Assembly (NCBI RefSeq): GCF_038632915.1
Contig: NZ_CP152050.1
Coordinates: forward strand, 299,501 to 363,500
Direction of reading: 5' to 3'
DNA from: Paenisporosarcina sp. FSL H8-0542
GTDB lineage: Bacteria > Bacillota > Bacilli > Bacillales_A > Planococcaceae
DNA length: 64,000 nucleotides
Positions 16,429-25,955 of the stretch are shown in pieces. The notes under the pieces were generated by a model. That model saw only the letters and a list, made by a program, of their open reading frames with translations, was not told where the DNA came from and did not search any database. Within the stretch, counting starts at the first letter, position 1; each line of letters begins with the position of its first letter. The translations under genes were made by a program, and so were the position numbers.

Positions 16429-16453
16429 TCTATCAGATTGCTAGGGAGGCACT

Positions 16454-16750
16454 ATGGATAAATTAAGCTTGATTCAAACACCATTTATACAAAACCAATC
16501 AATCTCAAAACAAAAGCCTGAAGATAAGGTGGAAGGTTTTGGTCAACTATTTAAACAAAAGCTCGAAGAAGTAAACACCGCACAGAACACATCGGATAAA
16601 CTGACCAACCAATTGGTAACGGGTGAAGTAAAGGATGTCCATGAAGTGATGATTGCTTCACAAAAGGCAAGTCTTTCTTTGCAACTTACCGTTCAAGTAC
16701 GAAACAAGGTTGTTGAAGCTTACCAAGAAGTGATGAGAATGCAACTATGA
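16454..16750 (+). CDS. fliE: Rod-MS ring junction protein FliE
   Basis: 98 residues. The C-terminal helices 'VHEVMIASQKASLSLQLTVQ' and 'VRNKVVEAYQEVMRMQL' match FliE, which links the MS ring to the rod and is among the first flagellar export substrates. Order flgB-flgC-fliE-fliF is as in B. subtilis. Confidence 0.95.
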   Translation: MDKLSLIQTPFIQNQSISKQKPEDKVEGFGQLFKQKLEEVNTAQNTSDKLTNQLVTGEVKDVHEVMIASQKASLSLQLTVQVRNKVVEAYQEVMRMQL

Positions 16751-16772
16751 TTTTTAGGGTGAGATGAGATAA

Positions 16773-18416
16773 ATGAAAGAAAAGATATTGGATTATAAAA
16801 ACAAAATAATAGAATCATGGGGCAGTTTTTCTCCAAAAATAAAATGGTCTGTGGCCGGCACATTTTTTATCACATTACTTTTACTTTTTGTATTTGTTTT
16901 TTTTAACTCTCGCCCAAGTTTTGCGGCGCTATATACTGGTTTGTCTCCTTCAGAGGCTGGTGAAATCAAGACGGCAATCGAAGAACAAGGTATACCAGTA
17001 CAAGTTTCATCTGATGGGAAGTCGATCAGTGTTCCAAATGAAGAAGTGGCCAACTTAAAAGTCAGTTTGGCAGCAGACGGCATTCCGAAAAGCGGGAACG
17101 TAAACTACAGCATCTTCAGTGAAAATATGGGGTTGGGAATGACAGATCGTCATTTTGATGTAGTGGAACGAGACGCAATGCAAAACGAACTTGCTGATTT
17201 GGTTAAGCAAATTGATGGCGTAACCGAAGCAAACGTAATGATCACACTTCCAAAAGAAAATGTTTGGATATCGGATGAAGAACAAGTGGCAACTGCATCT
17301 GTTGTTGTAAAAGGTGATCCATCCTTTCAACTAGATCAGAAGCAAGTCAATGGTCTGTATCATCTAATCAGTAAAAGTGTACCCAATTTGCCTCAAGAAG
17401 AAATTGTCATAATGGATCAAAATGGTCAGGTTTTCGAGATTCAAAAAGAAAACCAACTGGATACGGCCTTATCTGTCTATCAACAGCAACGGGAAATCAA
17501 AAAGGATATTGAACGAGATATACAGCGTGAACTGCAACAAATGCTGGGATTGACACTGGGACATGACAAAGTGGTCGTGTCAGTCATGACAACGATTGAC
17601 TTCACCAAGGAAAAGCGGGAAGAAAACCTGGTTGAAGCCGTGGATAAAGAAAAGAATGAAGGCATCGATATCAGTGTAGAAAGAATTAAGGAGTCCTATT
17701 CGAGTGAAGGGGAGGCTATTGCTGATGCAACGGGGACTGGAGAGACTGAAATCGCCAATTACCCCGGGGTTGATGGTGAGGGGAATACGAAATCCGATAA
17801 AACGGAAGAACGTATCAATCGTGAAGTCAATCGAATCAACCGCCAAATTGAATTGAGTCCATATGTCATAGATGACATAACAATCAATGTTGGAGTTGAA
17901 CCTCCCAATCCTGAAAATCCTGATAGCTTAACACAACAAAATATAGATGATATCAGCAATCTCTTGAAAAACGCGGTAAGTACTTCATTAAGCATGAATG
18001 GAACGCAAGTGACGGAAGAAGCGCTGGATGACCGTATATCAGTATTTGCAACGGAGTTCCAAGGAAAACCTGTGGTTGACGGTGAAGCACAGGGTGAATC
18101 TTTGTTGTCAATGAACAATATCTCGAACCCACTGTTTTGGATTATCGTTGGGGGTGTTGTCCTACTTCTGATTCTGATAGTTTTAATCTTCATAATCCGT
18201 AAAAGGAAGCGTGAAAGCATGGAGGAAGAAGAAGAATATGTTCTTGATATGTTTAATCAACCTATCGAAAAAGTCAGCAACTTTGAAGAAGCTGAGGTTG
18301 ACCTATCCGAGTTCAATACAAAAGCAAATCCTAAGAGAAAAACGATTGAAAAGCTTGCTACAGGTAGACCTGAAGACTTTGCTAAATTGTTACGCTCTTG
18401 GATGGCAGATGAGTAG
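16773..18416 (+). CDS. fliF: Flagellar MS-ring protein FliF
   Basis: 547 residues with two membrane helices (about 26-46 and 450-472), ring-building motifs between them ('SRPSFAALYTGLSPSEAGEI', 'EQGIPVQVSSDGKSISVP', 'VVERDAMQNELADL'), and a C-terminal cytoplasmic tail ending 'PEDFAKLLRSWMADE' that docks FliG. Between about residues 300 and 345 lies the glycine/glutamate-rich flexible loop. FliF is the first assembled membrane ring. Confidence 0.96.
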   Translation: MKEKILDYKNKIIESWGSFSPKIKWSVAGTFFITLLLLFVFVFFNSRPSFAALYTGLSPSEAGEIKTAIEEQGIPVQVSSDGKSISVPNEEVANLKVSLAADGIPKSGNVNYSIFSENMGLGMTDRHFDVVERDAMQNELADLVKQIDGVTEANVMITLPKENVWISDEEQVATASVVVKGDPSFQLDQKQVNGLYHLISKSVPNLPQEEIVIMDQNGQVFEIQKENQLDTALSVYQQQREIKKDIERDIQRELQQMLGLTLGHDKVVVSVMTTIDFTKEKREENLVEAVDKEKNEGIDISVERIKESYSSEGEAIADATGTGETEIANYPGVDGEGNTKSDKTEERINREVNRINRQIELSPYVIDDITINVGVEPPNPENPDSLTQQNIDDISNLLKNAVSTSLSMNGTQVTEEALDDRISVFATEFQGKPVVDGEAQGESLLSMNNISNPLFWIIVGGVVLLLILIVLIFIIRKRKRESMEEEEEYVLDMFNQPIEKVSNFEEAEVDLSEFNTKANPKRKTIEKLATGRPEDFAKLLRSWMADE

Positions 18417-18427
18417 GAGGGTGACAC

Positions 18428-19441
18428 ATGGCTAAAAATGCAAGAGAGCTAAGTGGGATACAAAAAGTTGCCGTATTGTTAGTGGGATTGGGACCGGACG
18501 TGTCTGTGGAAATTTTTAAACAGTTGACGGAACAAGAAATTGATCAAGTAACAATGGAAATTTCAAATATACGACAATTAAAAAACAGTCAAACAGAACA
18601 GGTAATCGATGAATTTTATGAAATGATTCTTGCCCAAGATTATATGAATGAAGGCGGCCTGGAATATGCAAAGGATATTCTTGAAAAAGCGCTAGGTAAA
18701 GAAAAGGCAATGGATGCAATTGGCAGATTAACGAGCAGGTTGCAAGTTAAACCTTTCAGTTTCGCAAGAAGAGCAGATCCGAATCAAATCTTGAATATTT
18801 TACAGCATGAACATTCACAAACGATTGCACTAGTACTATCGTATTTGGAACCAAAGCAATCATCGCAAATCCTTTCTGCACTGCCTCCTGAAAAGCAAGC
18901 AGAAGTAGCAAGGAGGATTGCCTTAATGGAGAGTACTTCGCCTGAGGTTATTCATCAGGTTGAACAAATTCTTGAGAGAAAGCTTTCGGCTACTGGATCA
19001 CAAGATTACACATCTACCGGTGGTGTAGAAGCAATTGTTAGAGTGCTAAGTAAAGTGGATCGTGGTACCGAGAAAGCTATTCTTTCTAAGCTGGAAACCG
19101 AAACTCCTGATCTTGTTGCAGAAATCAAGAAGCGGATGTTTGTATTTGAAGACATCGTGAACTTGGACACACGTGCCATTCAACGTGTCATTCGTGAAGT
19201 TAATGATGCAGATTTAACTTACGCACTGAAAGTAGCAAGTGATGAAGTGAAGGATACGGTTTATACCAATATGTCTACAAGACGGGCAGATCTGATCCGC
19301 GAAGAAATTGGATTAATGGGTCCTGTGAAACTCAAAGACGTAGAAGACGCACAAACAAACATTGTTACGTTGATTCGTAGTTTAGAAGAAAAAGGCGAAA
19401 TCATTGTGGCCCGTGGTGAAGGGAATGAAGTGATTGTCTAA
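18428..19441 (+). CDS. fliG: Flagellar motor switch/rotor protein FliG
   Basis: 337 residues. The N-terminal domain 'GIQKVAVLLVGLGPDVSVEI', the middle domain 'HEHSQTIALVLSYLEPKQSS' and the C-terminal torque domain 'FEDIVNLDTRAIQRVIREV' with 'SDEVKDTVYTNMSTRRADLI' are all present. The conserved charged residues for MotA contact are retained, so torque generation appears intact. The stop codon overlaps the start of fliH. Confidence 0.96.
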   Translation: MAKNARELSGIQKVAVLLVGLGPDVSVEIFKQLTEQEIDQVTMEISNIRQLKNSQTEQVIDEFYEMILAQDYMNEGGLEYAKDILEKALGKEKAMDAIGRLTSRLQVKPFSFARRADPNQILNILQHEHSQTIALVLSYLEPKQSSQILSALPPEKQAEVARRIALMESTSPEVIHQVEQILERKLSATGSQDYTSTGGVEAIVRVLSKVDRGTEKAILSKLETETPDLVAEIKKRMFVFEDIVNLDTRAIQRVIREVNDADLTYALKVASDEVKDTVYTNMSTRRADLIREEIGLMGPVKLKDVEDAQTNIVTLIRSLEEKGEIIVARGEGNEVIV

Positions 19442-20231
19442 TATCATTCGCTCGCATTCGCTCCCGACCAATGAAAAGAAAATAATTCATACAAAAAAAA
19501 TAGAAAGCAAAACATTGGCCTTGAATGAACAAGAACCTGATCCAGTTTTGCAGAAGAAACAGTTGTTAATGGAAATCGAAGCATTGGAAACACAGTACGG
19601 AGAACTTCAAAAGCAAATGAATAATGAAATGGAAAGTGCCCGAGTGGAAATTGACCACTGGTGGTCAGAAAAGCAAGATGAAGCGGTGCAGGAAGCTAGA
19701 AGAATGGCAGAAGCAGCATCTGAACAAGGTTTTCAAGCGGGATTTGAGCAGGGCAAGCTGTTAGCGGAAGAAGAATTCCGGCAAAGACGCGAGGAAATGC
19801 ATGTATTGATAGAGACGGCTTACGAAGAAAAGGCAAAAATTGTTCAGGAATCTGAGTCGTTCTTATTGTCACTCAGCGTTAGAGTGGCTGAGAAAGTTAT
19901 CAAAAAAGAATTGAAGCAGCATGATGACCAGTTACTGAACGTCGTAAAGCAAGCCTTAAAGCATATAGAAGAGTCAGAGGATGTCACTATGCAAGTATCG
20001 CTTGAAGATTATCCGATAATTTTACCGTTTCTAGAAGAGTTAAAGACCTATGTAAAAGCTGACTCAGAGTTTAAATTGGTTCCGGTTGCCAACCTTTCCA
20101 AAGGTGGCTGTATGATTCATACGGCAAGTGGTTCTTATGATGTCACGATTGACAGTCAGCTGCAGGAGATTAAAAAGCACTTACTGGCTTATTGTGAGGA
20201 GAAAACCAACGATGAACCTAAGGGAAGATGA
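19434..20231 (+). CDS. fliH: Flagellar export ATPase regulator FliH
   Basis: 265 residues with a long charged coiled coil (about 30-150; 'EQGFQAGFEQGKLLAEEEFR' is the FliH GxxxG-type segment) and a C-terminal V-ATPase-E-like domain ('VRVAEKVIKKELKQHDDQLL', 'ESEDVTMQVSLEDYP'). FliH binds FliI and anchors it to the C ring. The TTG start at 19434 overlaps the fliG end by 8 bases. The downstream fliI ATG also overlaps. Confidence 0.9.
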   Translation: MSNIIRSHSLPTNEKKIIHTKKIESKTLALNEQEPDPVLQKKQLLMEIEALETQYGELQKQMNNEMESARVEIDHWWSEKQDEAVQEARRMAEAASEQGFQAGFEQGKLLAEEEFRQRREEMHVLIETAYEEKAKIVQESESFLLSLSVRVAEKVIKKELKQHDDQLLNVVKQALKHIEESEDVTMQVSLEDYPIILPFLEELKTYVKADSEFKLVPVANLSKGGCMIHTASGSYDVTIDSQLQEIKKHLLAYCEEKTNDEPKGR

Positions 20232-21534
20232 ATACCTCGAATTATTGGAAGAGATTGAGCCAGTAAAAAAGCATGGGAAAGTGATTCAAGTTATCGGCCT
20301 GACCATTGAATCAAGAGGACCATATGCAAAAATTGGAGAACTTTGTCTGTTGTATCCGAACCACTATGAGCGGCCAATTGAAGCTGAAGTGGTCGGCTTC
20401 AAAGAAAACAAAATTTTACTTATGCCGTTGAAGGACGTATCTCAAATAGGTCCAGGATGCCTGGTTGTTGCAACCGGATATCCACTCCAAATCAAAGTGG
20501 GACCATCCATTTTAGGAAAAGTTCTCGATGGAACGGGCCAGCCGTTGGATGAAAACATACTTCCGAAAGGGTTGAAGAAATATTCAACCAATAATACACC
20601 ACCGAATCCATTGAAAAGACCGAGAATCGATAAACCATTGGAAGTTGGTGTAAGAGCCATTGATGGACTATTGACAGTTGGACAAGGCCAGCGCGTTGGT
20701 GTGTTTGCAGGAAGTGGCGTCGGAAAAAGTACATTGCTTGGTATGATTGCCCGCAATACAGAAGCTGACGTCAATGTAATTGCCCTGATAGGTGAGCGGG
20801 GCAGGGAAGTTCGAGATTTCATTGAACGCGACCTTGGTCCTGAGGGGTTAAAAAAGTCGGTCGTCGTTGCGGCAACTTCCGATCAGACGCCATTACAACG
20901 AATAAAAGGTGCTATGACGGCTACAGCCATTGCGGAATATTTCCGTGATCAAGGAAAAAACGTCATGTTGATGATGGACTCGGTGACACGCTTTGCTATG
21001 GCACAACGTGAAGTGGGACTAGCAGTTGGCGAGCCACCAACAAGTAAAGGATACACACCAAGTGTTTTTGCACTGCTGCCAAAATTGCTGGAACGTTCCG
21101 GAACGTCTAACAAGGGTTCGATTACCGCTTTCTATACAGTGCTGGTTGATGGAGACGATATGAACGAACCAATTGCCGATGCTGTCCGAGGTATTCTAGA
21201 TGGACATATTGTATTGGATCGGAAAATAGCTCAAAAAGGTCAATTCCCGGCAATCAATATTATGTCGAGTGTCAGTCGGGTCATGCATGATGTTGTATCA
21301 GACGAGCACCAAAAGGCAGCTGTTGAATTCAAAAGATTGTTGGCAGCTTATGATGCATCGGAAGATCTGATTAATATTGGCGCTTACAAAAGCGGAGCCA
21401 ACAAAGAAATAGATGATGCCATCCGTTCCTATCCACTGATAAAAGAATTCTTGCAACAAGATATTTATGAAAAGACAAAGCTGGAAGAGAGTATCGACCG
21501 GCTATCAGCGCAATTTGGGGGAGCACAGACGTGA
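20212..21534 (+). CDS. fliI: Flagellum-specific ATPase FliI
   Basis: 440 residues. Walker A 'GSGVGKSTLLG', the FliI/F1-type 'GERGREVRDFI' and Walker B 'VMLMMDSVTRFAMAQREV' are visible, plus the 'GSITAFYTVLVDGDD' segment. FliI energises unfolding of export substrates. I took ATG 20212 (GTGAGGAG 10 bases upstream, family N-terminus 'MNLREDEYLELLEEIEPV'), not the in-frame codon at 20128 inside fliH. It overlaps fliH by 20 bases. Confidence 0.96.
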   Translation: MNLREDEYLELLEEIEPVKKHGKVIQVIGLTIESRGPYAKIGELCLLYPNHYERPIEAEVVGFKENKILLMPLKDVSQIGPGCLVVATGYPLQIKVGPSILGKVLDGTGQPLDENILPKGLKKYSTNNTPPNPLKRPRIDKPLEVGVRAIDGLLTVGQGQRVGVFAGSGVGKSTLLGMIARNTEADVNVIALIGERGREVRDFIERDLGPEGLKKSVVVAATSDQTPLQRIKGAMTATAIAEYFRDQGKNVMLMMDSVTRFAMAQREVGLAVGEPPTSKGYTPSVFALLPKLLERSGTSNKGSITAFYTVLVDGDDMNEPIADAVRGILDGHIVLDRKIAQKGQFPAINIMSSVSRVMHDVVSDEHQKAAVEFKRLLAAYDASEDLINIGAYKSGANKEIDDAIRSYPLIKEFLQQDIYEKTKLEESIDRLSAQFGGAQT

Positions 21535-21995
21535 CGCAATTCAACTTTAGATTTCAAAAAATATTGGATTTAAAAGAGAATGAAAAAGGCTTGGCGCAAA
21601 TGGAAATGGCGGATGCCATCAAACAACAAGAAATAGGCCATCGAAAAAAAGAAGCAATTCATAAAAAAATTATGGATGCAGAACGTTTGAAAAAAGAAAA
21701 ACAGAAGGATGGAGTCAACATTTCGGAATTAAGAATGTTGGTCAATTATATCCATCAACTTCAGGAGCTATTGATTTCCTTGAATCGCGAGCTGGAGCAT
21801 TTGCAGAACAATGTGTCGAGAACACAAACTCATTTGCAAAAGAAAGCTCAAGAAGAAAAGACATGGGGAAATCTAAAGCAACAAGAACTTACTATATATG
21901 TTGAGCAAAGCAAAATGGCAGAACAGAATTTCTTCGATGAATTGGCAAGTACAAGATTTTACCGAACAACACAAGCTAGTTTAGCTGAAGGGTGA
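21531..21995 (+). CDS. fliJ: Flagellar export protein FliJ
   Basis: 154 residues of continuous coiled coil starting 'MTQFNFRFQKILDLKENEKG', the FliJ signature. It couples FliI to FlhA in the export gate. The start is GTG 21531, overlapping the fliI stop (GTGA). In B. subtilis ylxF, a MotE-like gene, follows; here fliK follows directly after 7 bases. Confidence 0.92.
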   Translation: MTQFNFRFQKILDLKENEKGLAQMEMADAIKQQEIGHRKKEAIHKKIMDAERLKKEKQKDGVNISELRMLVNYIHQLQELLISLNRELEHLQNNVSRTQTHLQKKAQEEKTWGNLKQQELTIYVEQSKMAEQNFFDELASTRFYRTTQASLAEG

Positions 21996-22002
21996 TGAAA
22001 AA

Positions 22003-23334
22003 ATGGAAACTATGAGTTTATCTATTCCTTCCAACATTTCAACTTCAAAGCCCATTGCATCAAAACAAAGTAGTGGGTCAGCCACGGTGAATTTCGCTGC
22101 ACTATTAGGTTCTGTAGCTGCAGAAGGACAAAGTGCAAGCGAAGAAAAAGTAAATGTAAATCAACAGGAAGCACTGCTGGAAAAACTTCAGGATATGTTG
22201 CAAACCTTGCAGGAAATACCGAAAGAAAATTTGTCACCCGAAGAGCAGGAAATGATGTATGTAATCGTACAGATGCTTTCTCTTCAAACGGTTCAAATAG
22301 AAAACCAGCTACATAGTGTCGAGCCTGGCCAAGTGATGAGTGATTCAGTTCAGGAAAAACTGATAAATCTGCTGAACCAGATCGATCAGGAAATTCAAAA
22401 ACAATCAACTGTTACTAAATCATTCGAAGCCACTGCAGAACTTGTGGGGGTAGAAGAAAATATTTTAGCTGATCCGAAAAAATTAGAGCAGGCATTTAAA
22501 CAATTGGTCGCCTTTATCCAGCAACTTGATAACGACCAGCAGGCTATTACAGGAAAACAACAGCAAAATGAAGTGGCAAAAATAATTAAACAAATGGACA
22601 GTTTTACACAACAACCAACTGACCAAACACAGTTAACTGAACCTCCAAGGAATAATGGACTGATTGTAAACACTTCACGACCACTATCAACACAATCTAT
22701 TTCACAGCTTCAACAATTGGATGGTAACGCTGCACGAGCGGAACCTGTTCCAACTGAAGTGAATGGACAAGTTTTAACTGGCACTGCATCGGAAGTCGCA
22801 AAAGCTAGCCAAGCTCCAACGCGCCCGGAAGCAAGTGCACCACCAGCACCCACGGTTCGTATGTCAAACCTGATTGAAGAGTTAGGTGGGGTGCTGAAAG
22901 GTTCTTTCCGTTTGAATGGCACGCAAGAAGGAACGCAAATAAAAGTGAACATCTTTCCAGAACATCTCGGACATCTGGATATTCGTTTGACAGCTTCAGA
23001 AGGAAAGATTGCAGCCCAAATTTTCACCAGTAACTTACTGGCTAAAGAGGCGTTGGAACTTCAAGTGAATCAGTTAAGAAATTCATTGCTTCAGCAGGGT
23101 GTAACGCTTGATCGTATTGAAATATCGCAACAGAGTTCGCAGCCATCATTTGGACAACAAAACGCACACCCAGATCAGCGTTTTTCACAACAACAACAAC
23201 AGCAACAACAACAACAGCAAAAGCAAGGAAACGCATCACACAATAAAAACGGCTATCAACGAATTGAAGAAGAAGCCGCTGTAGAACGTTACCATTCGTC
23301 AGAGGGATTAATGAAAGTAGATTATACAATATAA
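22003..23334 (+). CDS. fliK: Flagellar hook-length control protein FliK
   Basis: 443 residues. The N-terminal two-thirds is low-complexity and Q/E/T-rich as in FliK. A Flg_hook domain lies at about 290-370 ('LGGVLKGSFRLNG', 'IKVNIFPEHLGHLDIRLTA', 'LEISQ'-type end 'VTLDRIEISQQ'). It is followed by a pure glutamine run encoded by CAA/CAG codons at about 23187-23221. FliK measures hook length and switches FlhB specificity. Confidence 0.9.
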   Translation: METMSLSIPSNISTSKPIASKQSSGSATVNFAALLGSVAAEGQSASEEKVNVNQQEALLEKLQDMLQTLQEIPKENLSPEEQEMMYVIVQMLSLQTVQIENQLHSVEPGQVMSDSVQEKLINLLNQIDQEIQKQSTVTKSFEATAELVGVEENILADPKKLEQAFKQLVAFIQQLDNDQQAITGKQQQNEVAKIIKQMDSFTQQPTDQTQLTEPPRNNGLIVNTSRPLSTQSISQLQQLDGNAARAEPVPTEVNGQVLTGTASEVAKASQAPTRPEASAPPAPTVRMSNLIEELGGVLKGSFRLNGTQEGTQIKVNIFPEHLGHLDIRLTASEGKIAAQIFTSNLLAKEALELQVNQLRNSLLQQGVTLDRIEISQQSSQPSFGQQNAHPDQRFSQQQQQQQQQQQKQGNASHNKNGYQRIEEEAAVERYHSSEGLMKVDYTI

Positions 23335-23352
23335 CGAGGAAGGGGCATTGCA

Positions 23353-23817
23353 ATGAATGTGAATAGTTCTAGCACGGTCAAAATGCCGACGGCAGGCGCA
23401 ACAATGCACACAGAGCCACAAAATGGACTTGGTAAAGATGCTTTCATGCAAATCCTTGTGACACAAATGAAGAACCAGAATCCATTGGAGCCGATGAAAG
23501 ATACGGAATTCATCGGACAGATGGCTCAGTTCAGCAGTTTGGAACAGTTAACAAACTTGAATCAGGCAATGAATCTGTTTATTGGTCTTCAATGGAGACA
23601 GTCACTATCCGAAAACGCTGATTTAATTGGTAACAAGGTGTATTGGGAGCGGGAAGTAAACGGAGAGTTGCAGTCAGGTGAGGGGATTGTCAAGGGACTG
23701 GAAATCGTAAATGGGGAGTTAATAGTCGAGCTTGAGGATAACGTCAAGGTTCCAATCGACTCAATCCATCGTATTGAAAAAGAGTCAAAAACAATAAATG
23801 AACAGGAAATTGTCTAA
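23353..23817 (+). CDS. flgD: Hook-capping protein FlgD
   Basis: 154 residues: 'LGKDAFMQILVTQMKNQNPL' and 'MKDTEFIGQMAQFSSLEQ' are the FlgD N-terminal motif, needed for the hook cap. The protein ends with a short Tudor-like segment ('LIGNKVYWERE', 'GIVKGLEIVNGELIVELED'), shorter than Gram-negative FlgD but normal for Bacillales YlxG-type proteins. Confidence 0.93.
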   Translation: MNVNSSSTVKMPTAGATMHTEPQNGLGKDAFMQILVTQMKNQNPLEPMKDTEFIGQMAQFSSLEQLTNLNQAMNLFIGLQWRQSLSENADLIGNKVYWEREVNGELQSGEGIVKGLEIVNGELIVELEDNVKVPIDSIHRIEKESKTINEQEIV

Positions 23818-23859
23818 TCCACAAAAGGGATAAGGCAATATTTGAAAGGGGAAAAACAA

Positions 23860-24684
23860 ATGTTACGTTCAATGTATTCTGGAGTATCAGGTATGAAAGG
23901 TTTCCAAACAAAATTAGATGTGATCGGGAACAATATTTCGAATGTAAACACGATTGGATACAAAAAAAGCACAATCAACTTCCAGGATTTATTAAGTCAA
24001 AACTTATCAGGCAGTGGTGTTAATTCGATGCAAGTTGGTTTAGGATCAATGACTTCTGCAATCAATGTGATTCATAATCCAGGTTCATTTATGACAACTG
24101 GTGTTGGATCAGATGTGGCTATAAATGGCGATGGATTCTTCGTAGTTCAAGATCCAACGGTACCGGCTAATAGTACTGCAGATCGCTATTTGACTAGAGC
24201 TGGTAATTTTGTTGTTAATGCACAAGGGAATCTTGTTACTTCACAGGGCTACAATGTAATTGGTAGACGAGAACCTGTCACAAACCCTGCAATCTACGAA
24301 CCAATTAAGATTGATTCGAATACTTATGAGTCCTTTAGCATCAATCTCTTAGGTGAAGTGGTTGGTAAAGATGCGAATGGAACAGAAACAATAATTGCTT
24401 CTATCGCAATTGCACAACCTGACAATCCAGCTGGACTAAATAAATCTGGCGGATCTTTGTATGAATTAACTTCTAAAGCTGATTCACAAACACTGACTCA
24501 AATGATTGGAACTGCAACGACAAATAATGTCGAAGTAGGTTCAGGCATGCTCGAAATGTCCAATGTTGATTTGACAGAGGAATTCACAGAAATGATTATT
24601 GCTCAACGTGGTTTCCAGGCAAACTCACGTACGATTACTACTTCTGATGAAATCTTACAAGAAGTCGTAAACTTGAAACGATAA
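23860..24684 (+). CDS. flgE: Flagellar hook protein FlgE
   Basis: 274 residues of the hook/rod family: 'MLRSMYSGVSGMKGFQTKLD' and 'VIGNNISNVNTIGYKKS' at the N-terminus, 'LEMSNVDLTEEFTEMIIAQR' and 'ILQEVVNLKR' at the C-terminus. By position after flgD it is the hook subunit (called FlgG in older B. subtilis annotation). I chose ATG 23860, 9 bases after AAAGGGG, rather than TTG 23842, because it gives the family N-terminus. Confidence 0.93.
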   Translation: MLRSMYSGVSGMKGFQTKLDVIGNNISNVNTIGYKKSTINFQDLLSQNLSGSGVNSMQVGLGSMTSAINVIHNPGSFMTTGVGSDVAINGDGFFVVQDPTVPANSTADRYLTRAGNFVVNAQGNLVTSQGYNVIGRREPVTNPAIYEPIKIDSNTYESFSINLLGEVVGKDANGTETIIASIAIAQPDNPAGLNKSGGSLYELTSKADSQTLTQMIGTATTNNVEVGSGMLEMSNVDLTEEFTEMIIAQRGFQANSRTITTSDEILQEVVNLKR

Positions 24685-24736
24685 AATAGGGAGGGCAGGC
24701 TGAGAGGGATGAAGCGTCTCTCCAGCCGCTTTTAAC

Positions 24737-24952
24737 ATGATCCAATTAACGAAACTTAATCGAACACCATTTACATTAAATGCTCTTTATATCGAAAGAA
24801 TTGAATCCACTCCAGATACTGTGGTCACGTTGGGGTCAGGAAAGAAAGTACATGTTTTGGAGTCAGTTGAAGAAGTAACGAATAAAGTGACAGCCTACTA
24901 TCAAAAATTAAACCTTTTGCCGAGTTTGCAGAAGCCAAACTGGATGGAATGA
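24737..24952 (+). CDS. swrD: Swarming/torque protein SwrD (FlbD family)
   Basis: 71 residues: 'MIQLTKLNRTPFTLNALYIE' followed by 'RIESTPDTVVTLGSGKKVHV' is the FlbD family core. B. subtilis SwrD raises motor torque. In that species fliL follows swrD; here fliM follows directly. FliL is encoded with motAB instead. Confidence 0.92.
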   Translation: MIQLTKLNRTPFTLNALYIERIESTPDTVVTLGSGKKVHVLESVEEVTNKVTAYYQKLNLLPSLQKPNWME

Positions 24953-24968
24953 AGGGAGGACGATCCTG

Positions 24969-25955
24969 GTGGATTTCTTATCAGATGAAAATATTGAGAC
25001 CATTCTATCGTCCTTGAAAAAGGAAGAACCTAAACCGGTTAAACCTAGCAAGGAAAGAAATGTTAAAACATACGACTTTAAAAAGGCAATGCGTTTTTCA
25101 CAAGATCAAATTCGAACACTAAATAGAATACATGAAAACTTTGCCCGATTGCTGACATCCTATCTTTCTACACAGCTTCGTACATTCGTGCAGATTTCTG
25201 TTACATCTGTTGAGCAATATCCTTATGAGGAATTTATCAATAATGTTCAGAAGAAATCCATTTTGGGTGTTTTTAAAGCGCCACCGCTTCAAGGAAGCAT
25301 GGTTATGGAATTCTCTCCGGATGTGGTGTATGTCACTGTGGATAGATTGCTTGGTGGACAAGGGAACATCTCCTTAAAAAGCAGCGATTTAACGGAAATT
25401 GAAATCAGTGTGATTCAACGGATTTTTGTTAAGGCACTGATCAGTTTTCAAGAAGCCTGGTCGTCTGTAGTGAAACTGTCTCCGGAGTTCAAAGAAATAG
25501 AAGTGAATCCTCAGTTCTTAACCATGTTCCCGCCTAATGAAACAGTTATTTTAGTAGCATTACATGCAAAAATTGGTGATGTTGAAGGAATCATCAATAT
25601 TTGTTTGCCGCATGTAGTGTTGGAGCAAATTTTACCGAAGTTATCTGCTCGCCATTGGTTGGCCAATCAGAAAAAAAACGTGGTCAATCAGGAAGTTGCA
25701 GCATTGGAGAAAAAATTGCAAGCCACGAAACTAAATGTTAAAGCGGTATTAGGTCGATCAACGATAGACGTTGGCGATTTTTTGAATCTTAAACGCGGTG
25801 ATGTCATTCGCTTAAATGAGTCTTACGATGCTCCTGTAACAATATTGGTAGATGATAAACAGAAATTTTTTGCACAACCTGGGGTTTCGAAAGGACGAAT
25901 GGCTGTGCAAGTAACCGAAGTTCATAGAGAAGGAGATGAATTCGATGAAAACTGA
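24969..25955 (+). CDS. fliM: Flagellar motor switch protein FliM
   Basis: 328 residues. The body is typical: '[20 protein letters not shown]', '[19 protein letters not shown]', '[20 protein letters not shown]', and a C-terminal SpoA domain ('[20 protein letters not shown]', 'GDVIRLN'). The start is GTG 24969 after AGGGAGG. The N-terminal peptide, where B. subtilis carries the CheY-P-binding LSQxEIDxLL pattern, here reads [10 protein letters not shown] (residues 4-13) and departs from it. The gene overlaps fliY. Confidence 0.95.
   Translation: MDFLSDENIETILSSLKKEEPKPVKPSKERNVKTYDFKKAMRFSQDQIRTLNRIHENFARLLTSYLSTQLRTFVQISVTSVEQYPYEEFINNVQKKSILGVFKAPPLQGSMVMEFSPDVVYVTVDRLLGGQGNISLKSSDLTEIEISVIQRIFVKALISFQEAWSSVVKLSPEFKEIEVNPQFLTMFPPNETVILVALHAKIGDVEGIINICLPHVVLEQILPKLSARHWLANQKKNVVNQEVAALEKKLQATKLNVKAVLGRSTIDVGDFLNLKRGDVIRLNESYDAPVTILVDDKQKFFAQPGVSKGRMAVQVTEVHREGDEFDEN

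Noticed and set aside
20128-20211. Longer fliI start inside fliH
   Set aside because: ATG 20212 has a well-placed GTGAGGAG and gives the FliI family N-terminus; the extension only reads fliH in another frame.
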